Source: an uncultured Oscillospiraceae bacterium
Lineage (GTDB): Bacteria; Bacillota; Clostridia; Oscillospirales; Oscillospiraceae
Assembly (NCBI GenBank): GCA_934533005.1
Contig: CAKTBC010000065.1
Location: 1-10,530 of the forward strand
Length of the DNA stretch: 10,530 nucleotides
Direction: 5' to 3'
Below are positions 6,580 to 10,530 of the stretch, one piece after another. The notes under the pieces were generated by a model, which saw nothing but the letters and a program-made list of their open reading frames with translations, had not been told where the DNA came from and made no database searches. Made by a program: the position numbers and the translations under genes. Numbering within the stretch: the stretch's first letter is position 1; each line of letters starts with the position of its first letter.

Positions 6580-6629
6580 CCCGATTACCGCATGCTATCT
6601 TGGCGCCCTCGTCAGAAGGAGGTATTATT

Positions 6630-7424
6630 TTAAAGCAAATACTTCTCCATCGCCCAGGCGGCGCCGTCCTCGTCGCAGACGGGCGCGATGACGTCCGCGG
6701 CGGCTTTTACGTTATCGGGCGCATTCGCCATGGCGATGCCGAGCCCTGCCCAGCGCAGCATGGAAATGTCGTTCTCCCCGTCACCGATAGCGATGGTCTC
6801 TTCGCGCGGTATACCGAGAATTTCTGCGGCGCGCGCAAGCCCTGCGGCCTTATTGACGCCGGGAGGCACAATCTCCAGCGCCTCCGGGCTGGACGTAAAG
6901 CAATCCACCGGACAGGGAGGATCGGCAAGAAGCTTTTTCCCCGCGCGCCGGACGGTCACCGGCAGGCCGAGCAGCAGAATTTTGTACATGCCCTCATGCG
7001 CGATCGCCTCGGGGGAGGAGAGCGGCAGCGGCGTGCATGAAGAGCGCTGCGCATAGATCTCTGATACCGCGTTCATGCGGTCGGTGTAAATGCCGCTGCG
7101 GGCATAAACGATGGCGGCACTTGCCCTGCGGCGGCACCAGCGGAGCAGCGTGAGTGCATTTTCCTCCTCCATGAACGTTTCGGAGAGCGTTTCGCCGGTC
7201 GCGCAGTTCTGCACCAGCGCGCCGTTTCCGAGAATGAGCGGCACGTCGCTGGGGAAAAGCTCGCGTGCGGCGGCAGCGCTTCCGCCGAGCCGCCCGGAGG
7301 CGAGCGTCACAAACCTGCCCGCGGCGTATACGGCGCGGATCGTCTCACGCGTGTGCGCCGATACCATCCGGTCGGAGCGCGTGAGCGTGAGATCGTAATC
7401 GGCGGCCATCAGTCTATATCCCAT
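6630..7424 (-). CDS. Cof-type HAD-IIB family hydrolase (sugar or nucleotide phosphatase)
   Basis: A 264-residue cytoplasmic phosphatase of the haloacid dehalogenase superfamily, subtype IIB, a group that removes phosphate from sugar phosphates, flavin precursors or PLP. Motif I is DYDLTLT (9-15), with nucleophile D9 and acid/base D11. Motif II is the serine in LASGR (S43), motif III is K192, and motif IV is GDGEND (214-219) with magnesium ligands D215 and D219. The cap domain lies between about 80 and 185. Length is normal for the family. Start choice: aaggaag lies 9 bases before the ATG at 7424, and a promoter lies just upstream. Motif I has Tyr-Asp-Leu in place of the common Leu-Asp-Gly, a mild variation. 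The real substrate cannot be read from the sequence. Some family members dephosphorylate PLP, which would fit the nearby regulator, but this is speculative. Confidence 0.88.
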   Translation of the reverse strand: MGYRLMAADYDLTLTRSDRMVSAHTRETIRAVYAAGRFVTLASGRLGGSAAAARELFPSDVPLILGNGALVQNCATGETLSETFMEEENALTLLRWCRRRASAAIVYARSGIYTDRMNAVSEIYAQRSSCTPLPLSSPEAIAHEGMYKILLLGLPVTVRRAGKKLLADPPCPVDCFTSSPEALEIVPPGVNKAAGLARAAEILGIPREETIAIGDGENDISMLRWAGLGIAMANAPDNVKAAADVIAPVCDEDGAAWAMEKYLL

Positions 7425-7449
7425 AAAAATCGACTTCCTTTCTCCGCGA

Positions 7450-7479
7450 AGTATAACGGACGGTGCGCCGGAATGTCAA
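7450..7479 (-). promoter_or_regulatory. Promoter of the HAD phosphatase gene
   Basis: On the - strand a perfect TTGACA (7479-7474) is 18 bp from TATACT (7455-7450). Transcription would start near 7443, about 19 bases before the ATG, with the ribosome binding site (7440-7434) very close to the 5' end. Confidence 0.7.
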
Positions 7480-7490
7480 GAGCGCAGCGA

Positions 7491-7519
7491 TTTACGAACG
7501 GCAAAGCATGTGATATAAT
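7491..7519 (+). promoter_or_regulatory. Extended -10 promoter facing the 279-bp element and the 98-residue gene
   Basis: TTTACG (7491-7496) is 17 bp from a perfect TATAAT (7514-7519), preceded by TGA at 7511-7513 to form an extended -10. The start point would be near 7526, only about 3 bases before the inverted-repeat element. No other promoter is evident between here and the gene at 7828, so the whole element should be in its 5' leader. Confidence 0.75.
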
Positions 7520-7528
7520 AAAACAAAC

Positions 7529-7807
7529 TAGCGTCGATTGACAAGGGCACACGCGGTTCTGCCAGGCGGAAATGCTCTCATACGGCGTCAAAGCCCTTGA
7601 GAATACAGAAAGTATTCCCTGCGGACTTTTCCTAATCTGAGAGCATTTCTGCTCCGGCAGAACTGCTTCGCATCGGACAGCCTTGAATTTTTGAGGGATT
7701 TTTGTTCTTCTTTGGCGACGGCGGGCTGTCGCCCGCCGAGACAAAAAGGGCAAAAAGCACCGAAAAGACTGGCTGTCCGACGTATGTGCCCTTGTTAATC
7801 GACGCTA
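7529..7807. mobile_element. 279-bp MITE-like element with 23-bp terminal inverted repeats and two hairpin arms
   Basis: The left end (7529-7551) and right end (7785-7807) are inverted copies that differ at one base. Excluding the outermost TA on each side, the ends start gcgtcgatt, so TA may be a target duplication as in Tc1/mariner- or IS630-type elements. Inside are two long arms. In arm 1, 7556-7580 pairs with 7638-7663 and contains gaatac/gtattc (7601-7617). In arm 2, 7671-7682 pairs with 7771-7782 with one mismatch, capped by an 8-bp GC hairpin cggcgggc/gcccgccg (7719-7738). It encodes no transposase, and the open frames across it look incidental. Transcribed, it would fold as a three-way junction, so a structured RNA role is an alternative to an inert MITE. 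Confidence 0.75.
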
Positions 7808-7827
7808 ACCCCACAGGAGGATAACAG

Positions 7828-8124
7828 ATGATAAAGCTCGAAATGGAACTTTCCGATATTGATTACGAAGTTCTCGTAAAGGAGATCCTTCCCAAGGTCG
7901 CCGACCGGCTGAAGCAGAACGGCAGTCCGCTCGCACCGCTCCTTTCCGGCGGCATGGCGGCGAACGTCCTGCTCCATGCCTCCGACAGCGTGCGCGACCG
8001 CATGGCGGCGGAAATCCTCAATGCCGCCGCGCCGCGGCTGACCAGAACGCTCGAAAAGCTCGCCGCCGACAATGGCATCCCCTGCAAGGTGCAGGGCCTG
8101 CGCGCGAGTGCGACACAGAAATAA
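7828..8124 (+). CDS. Small hypothetical protein, 98 residues
   Basis: I do not recognise this protein. It has no signal peptide or membrane segment and is rich in helix formers, with an acidic N-terminus (residues 1-20) and a basic, alanine-rich middle and end. A glycine-containing turn, LLSGGMA, lies at 38-44. The only cysteine is C86. The sequence pattern suggests a small helical cytoplasmic protein. A very strong aggagg (7815-7820) is 7 bases before the ATG, and a terminator follows 5 bases after the stop, so this is a single-gene unit. Both signals and the normal codon use argue that it is real. Its promoter is separated from it by the 279-bp element. Confidence 0.75.
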   Translation: MIKLEMELSDIDYEVLVKEILPKVADRLKQNGSPLAPLLSGGMAANVLLHASDSVRDRMAAEILNAAAPRLTRTLEKLAADNGIPCKVQGLRASATQK

Positions 8125-8129
8125 TAAGG

Positions 8130-8172
8130 CAACGCATCCCCCAAAAGCATTGGCTTTCGGGGGATGCGTCTT
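8130..8172 (+). terminator. Terminator of the 98-residue gene
   Basis: An 11-bp perfect stem (8130-8140 with 8157-8167) is extended inside by aaag/cttt (8142-8145 with 8152-8155) and is followed by a T-run at 8169-8172. It begins 5 bases after the stop codon on the + strand. Confidence 0.9.
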
Positions 8173-8176
8173 TTAA

Positions 8177-8207
8177 ACAAAAATCCCCGGAGAATAAATT
8201 CTCCGGG
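8177..8207 (-). terminator. Terminator of the NlpC/P60 gene
   Basis: tccccggagaa (8182-8192) and its exact complement (8197-8207) form an 11-bp stem with a 4-nt loop. On the - strand it is followed by five T residues (complement of 8181-8177). It ends the convergent hydrolase transcript about 80 bases past its stop, back to back with the previous terminator. Confidence 0.85.
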
Positions 8208-8288
8208 GAAAAATGCCGTATCCGGATCATCGTCCCGCCACTTTTGAGGGGCGTCAGACGAAGGCAGGGATAAGCGGGGGTAAGCCTT

Positions 8289-9440
8289 TTACACGATGCG
8301 GCGGGCGGCGACGAGACGCATACCGGCGGTACCGCTGAGAGACTGGGTGCTGACCACGGCGCCGGAGTAGGGCGCGTGGATGAAGTTGCCGCCGCCGATG
8401 TAGATCGCTGCGTGCCAGATGTTGTAGATGCTGCTGCCGAAGAGCAGGATGTCGCCGGGCTGAAGGTCGTTGAGATCAACGTCCACGCCGTTATAGTACA
8501 TGTCCTGCGCCACGCGGTTGAGCGAGTAGCCGTACAGGCCGTAGACGTAGTACACGAGACCGGAGCAGTCAAAGCCGGAGGGGGACATGCCGCCCCAGAC
8601 ATAGGGGACGCCGAGATACTGCATCGCGGTGTCCACGATGGCCTGACCGGAAGCGGGGTTGTGCGTGAAGCTCGGCGCGGCGGGCGTTTCCTCGGCGGGC
8701 GTCTCGGCCGGGGTCTCCGGCTCCTGCGCGGGAGGATCGAGCGGCGTCACTTCGGTGGTGGTGTTTTCGGTGGTGTCCGGGGTCTGCGGCTCGCTGTAGA
8801 TGGTGCCGTCCTCGCCGGAAACGGTCGCGGCGGAGATGGTGTAGGTCTTGGAGGTGCCGTTGAGCACGACATAGTCGCCGTAGATGTAGCCGGTGCTGCC
8901 GTTATACACGCATTCGTACCAGGAACCGCAGACGCCGTTCACACGGATGGGCGTGCCGGTCTCCAGCGTTTCGATCACGCTGCTGTAGGTGCTCGGGCCG
9001 CTGCGGAAGCAGATGCCGGAGCCGAGGACCGTGGCGTTGCTGTCGCCGGTCGCGGGAGGCGCAACGTAGGTCTGCGAAGGAACTTCCTGCACGGTATCCT
9101 GCACGGTATCCTGCGCCGTGGTCTTCTCCGGGATGGAGTCAACGTTCTCTGCGGACGGGATCTCGTTGAAAAGGAGGTAGTAGGAAGCCATGTAGCCGGT
9201 CTTGCCGTTGTAGCTCACCTTGTACCAGCCGTAGCCGGCGTCGCCGAGAACGTAAACGGTCGCGCCCTGCGGGGCGGCGTCAATAACGTTGCTGTCAAAG
9301 CTGCCGCTGTCGCGCAGATTCAGCTCGCCCGGTGTTGCGACGAAAGCTTCGCCGGAAATGGCAAACGCGCTGCTCGTGAGCAGAGACGCCGCCAGAAGGA
9401 GCGTAACGATAACGGAAAGCAGTTTCTTGCAGTTTTTCAT
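8289..9440 (-). CDS. Secreted SH3-SH3-NlpC/P60 peptidoglycan hydrolase
   Basis: A 383-residue exported cell-wall enzyme, most likely a gamma-D-glutamyl-diamino acid endopeptidase that cuts peptidoglycan stem peptides. Residues 1-27 are a signal peptide (MKNCKK, hydrophobic core, cleavage after AFA). Two bacterial SH3-like domains follow (about 33-91 and 135-193, each with a LNLR/ICFRSGPS-type motif and a GYxxxxY end), then a Pro/Thr/Glu-rich linker (about 197-258). The NlpC/P60 domain fills 265-383: FDCSG with nucleophile C292, HAAIYIG with H343, and a third polar residue at H355. All catalytic positions are present. The start at 9440 was preferred over an ATG at 9449 because aagagg lies 10 bases before it but only 1 base before the other. 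The 105-residue gene ends 47 bp upstream on the same strand with no terminator seen, so they may be cotranscribed. Confidence 0.9.
   Translation of the reverse strand: MKNCKKLLSVIVTLLLAASLLTSSAFAISGEAFVATPGELNLRDSGSFDSNVIDAAPQGATVYVLGDAGYGWYKVSYNGKTGYMASYYLLFNEIPSAENVDSIPEKTTAQDTVQDTVQEVPSQTYVAPPATGDSNATVLGSGICFRSGPSTYSSVIETLETGTPIRVNGVCGSWYECVYNGSTGYIYGDYVVLNGTSKTYTISAATVSGEDGTIYSEPQTPDTTENTTTEVTPLDPPAQEPETPAETPAEETPAAPSFTHNPASGQAIVDTAMQYLGVPYVWGGMSPSGFDCSGLVYYVYGLYGYSLNRVAQDMYYNGVDVDLNDLQPGDILLFGSSIYNIWHAAIYIGGGNFIHAPYSGAVVSTQSLSGTAGMRLVAARRIV
9086..9109. repeat. 12-bp tandem duplication in the linker of the NlpC/P60 gene
   Basis: Two exact copies of cctgcacggtat stand head to tail and encode QDTV twice, in the stretch between the first and second SH3 domains. 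The repeat keeps the frame, so it only lengthens a flexible linker. It is probably a slippage product. Confidence 0.8.
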
Positions 9441-9487
9441 GATCCCCATACCTCTTTTTCTGGTGCTGGTGCACTGAACCCGGAACT

Positions 9488-9805
9488 TTAGTCCTTCGTC
9501 AGCGCTCGTTCGAGCCAGACACTCGCCACGTCCATGGCGGCGTACAGGCTGCCTTTTTCGGATTTCTTAACGATACGGTCACGGCTCTTGACCGTCGGGT
9601 CGGTAAGCTGGAGCTGAACGCTCACGCGGGTGGCGACCTTCAGCTCGCCGGCGCTTTCCGCACCGGCCACCGGCTTGACCGGCTTCGTGTCCATGATCTG
9701 CATCATGATGATGTACTTGTCGGACATGCTGCCGTAGTAAAGGATGTTGTCCTTGCGGCGGAGCGGGTGTCCCTTGTACACCAGCGCATTCTTAGTGGAT
9801 GCCAA
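9488..9805 (-). CDS. Conserved-looking hypothetical protein, 105 residues, TTG start
   Basis: A small soluble protein that I cannot name. It has a beta-rich first half with the patterns NALVYKGHPLRR (6-17) and ILYYGSMSDKYIIMMQI (21-37). A polar loop covers 40-55, VSVQLQLTDP lies at 61-70, and a helical C-terminus carries AAMDVASVWLERAL (89-102). No signal peptide or membrane segment is seen. Similar short proteins seem familiar to me from Clostridia genomes, but no function is known to me. The start is TTG at 9805, supported by gaggtga 6 bases upstream and by a consensus promoter before that. The NlpC/P60 gene follows 47 bp downstream, so a shared transcript is likely. Confidence 0.8.
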   Translation of the reverse strand: MASTKNALVYKGHPLRRKDNILYYGSMSDKYIIMMQIMDTKPVKPVAGAESAGELKVATRVSVQLQLTDPTVKSRDRIVKKSEKGSLYAAMDVASVWLERALTKD

Positions 9806-9832
9806 TTCAAATCACCTCGAATTTGTAACCAA

Positions 9833-9861
9833 AATGTAACACATTGTATCCCGCCTGTCAA
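9833..9861 (-). promoter_or_regulatory. Promoter of the 105-residue gene (and probably the NlpC/P60 gene)
   Basis: On the - strand a perfect TTGACA (9861-9856) is 17 bp from TACATT (9838-9833). Transcription would start about 20 bases before the TTG start codon at 9805. Confidence 0.65.
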
Positions 9862-9865
9862 CATA

Positions 9866-9884
9866 ATCACAACGATTTTGTGAT
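9866..9884. promoter_or_regulatory. Inverted repeat just upstream of the -35 (candidate operator)
   Basis: atcacaa (9866-9872) and ttgtgat (9878-9884) are exact complements around a 5-bp centre. The site ends 4 bp upstream of the -35 of the promoter at 9833-9861, a usual place for an activator or repressor. The regulator is unknown. Confidence 0.4.
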
Positions 9885-10043
9885 ATCCGCACAGTTTATG
9901 CCGGAGAAGCTCTGCTATTATCCGTCATTATAACGGAAAAACGGCGCATAAAAGTTACAAAACGGCTGCGCGAAGGGGATCGTTCCGCGCAAACCGGTGC
10001 CGAAAAACGGTAACGAAACCGGAGAAACAGGCGTCAGGCGGGG
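9885..10043. other. Non-coding gap
   Basis: No gene is seen between the 105-residue gene's control region and the terminator at 10044-10079. The stretch holds only weak symmetry, such as tttatg/cataaa arms around 9895-9951 enclosing ccgt/acgg, and tgcgcg/cgcgca arms near 9967-9991. None has a T-run or other sign of function. Confidence 0.5.
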
Positions 10044-10079
10044 AAAACCGCAGCGCCGGACAGATGGCCGGCGCTGCGG
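10044..10079 (-). terminator. Terminator of the SPFH-family gene
   Basis: ccgcagcgccgg (10048-10059) and its exact complement (10068-10079) form a 12-bp GC-rich stem with an 8-nt loop. On the - strand it is followed by TTTT (complement of 10047-10044). It lies about 30 bases past the stop of the gene at 10108. Confidence 0.8.
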
Positions 10080-10107
10080 CGGTGTTCGCGGGGGAGGGGG
10101 GGAATGC

Positions 10108-10530
10108 TCAGTTGTCCTTGACGGATTCCACGATGCCCTGCGCGAGACCGGCGATACCCTGGATCTCGGAGGGGATGATAATCTTGGTAGCTTTGCCGTC
10201 GGCAGCGGCGGCGAAGGCCTCGAGCGCGCGCAGACGCAGCACCGGGTCGGAGGGGGCGGCCTCGTTGAGCAGGCGGATACCGTCGGCGGTTGCCTTCTGC
10301 ACGGCGAGGATCGCGGCGGCCTGGCCTTCGGCCTCGAGGATCTGCTGTTGCTTTTTCGCGTCGGCGCGGAGAATGGCGGATTCCTTTTCGCCCTCGGCCT
10401 CAAGAATGGCAGCGCGCTTTTCGCCCTCGGCGCGGAGAATGGCCTCGCGGCGCTCGCGCTCGGCCTTCATCTGCTTTTCCATCGCGCTCTGGATCTCGCG
10501 CGGCGGGAGAATGTTCTTGAGCTCCACGCG
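10108..10530 (-). CDS. SPFH/stomatin-family membrane protein, C-terminal part (5' end outside the window)
   Basis: About 140 residues of the C-terminal end of a band-7/SPFH protein, a family of oligomeric membrane-scaffold proteins. The visible part starts at VELKNILPPREIQSAMEKQMKAER, written here in pieces: VELKNILPP, then EIQSAMEKQMKAERERR. This is the family's typical end of the SPFH domain. It is followed by a long charged coiled coil with 11-residue repeats (AILRAEGEKRA, AILEAEGEKES, AILRADAKKQQ) and a short hydrophobic tail ending in a TGA stop at 10108. The frame is open to the window edge, and the valine codon at 10527 is internal rather than a start. The N-terminal membrane anchor and most of the SPFH domain are not visible. 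A terminator follows. Confidence 0.88.
   Translation of the reverse strand, partial: RVELKNILPPREIQSAMEKQMKAERERREAILRAEGEKRAAILEAEGEKESAILRADAKKQQQILEAEGQAAAILAVQKATADGIRLLNEAAPSDPVLRLRALEAFAAAADGKATKIIIPSEIQGIAGLAQGIVESVKDN
10352..10443. repeat. 33-bp imperfect direct repeats inside the SPFH coiled coil
   Basis: The segment ttttcgccctcgg recurs at 10385 and 10418, and aatggc recurs at 10372, 10405 and 10438, giving a 33-bp period. Each unit encodes one 11-residue repeat of the coiled coil. This is protein-level periodicity, probably from internal duplication, and not a mobile element. Confidence 0.7.

Noticed and set aside
7538..7543. Perfect TTGACA inside the left terminal repeat
   Set aside because: No -10 box lies at 16-18 bp downstream (sequence there is gccagg). 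It is part of the repeat arm, and the right arm differs at this very base.
7409..7814. Open frames on the - strand across the inverted-repeat element (114 and 60 residues)
   Set aside because: They run through terminal repeats, hairpins and the regulatory region of two genes, have no ribosome binding site, and are best explained as chance frames in a repeat.
8376..9491. + strand open frame of 371 residues
   Set aside because: It is the complement of the NlpC/P60 gene, with low-complexity Gly/Val/Ala/Arg sequence typical of a shadow frame.
9895..9951. Weak nested symmetry in the 9885-10043 gap as a structured RNA
   Set aside because: Arms are 4-6 bp with bulges and no promoter or T-run accompanies them.
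10089..10102. G-rich run after the SPFH stop as a possible G-quadruplex
   Set aside because: Only two G-runs are present (10090-10094 and 10096-10102), so a stable four-run quadruplex is not supported.

Overview
The window looks like chromosomal DNA of an anaerobic Firmicute, most likely a high-GC member of the Clostridia in or near the Oscillospiraceae. This is inferred from GC-rich genes with strong AGGAGG-type ribosome binding sites, sigma-A-like promoters, an oxygen-sensitive iron-sulfur flavoprotein, an ECF vitamin transporter S component and a Gram-positive NlpC/P60 cell-wall hydrolase. I see no rRNA, tRNA, CRISPR array or intact insertion sequence.

Left part (1-4135, + strand). The tail of a possible upstream gene and a terminator are followed by a near-consensus promoter. 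It drives a tight three-gene operon: a 926-residue multi-[4Fe-4S] GltD/NfnB-like NAD(P)H oxidoreductase, then hypA and hypB, the nickel-delivery pair for [NiFe]-hydrogenase maturation. The gaps are only 2 bp. No hydrogenase subunit and no hypCDEF lie in the window. After hypB comes a nested palindrome (4005-4123). It may be a two-way terminator or a small mobile remnant, and it sits directly on a ribosome binding site and a six-codon stub.

Middle part (4136-7424). On the - strand lie a small lipoprotein and an ECF transporter S component. The S component is divergent from a MocR/PdxR-like regulator, with overlapping promoters and an inverted repeat between them. The pairing suggests uptake of a vitamin B6-type compound under MocR control. 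The regulator is odd: the PLP-binding lysine position is Gln289 and the C-terminus is short. A Cof-type HAD phosphatase converges on it.

The 7425-7827 gap holds the most unusual item. It is a 279-bp element (7529-7807) with 23-bp terminal inverted repeats and two internal hairpin arms, flanked by TA. It is wedged between an extended -10 promoter and the ribosome binding site of a 98-residue orphan gene. It looks like a MITE inserted into a 5' leader, and as RNA it would fold as a three-way junction.

Right part (7828-10530). After the orphan gene and two back-to-back terminators, the - strand carries a secreted SH3-SH3-NlpC/P60 hydrolase. Upstream of it, probably in the same transcript, is a conserved-looking 105-residue protein starting at TTG. 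Then come a non-coding gap and the C-terminal part of an SPFH/stomatin-type membrane protein cut by the window edge.
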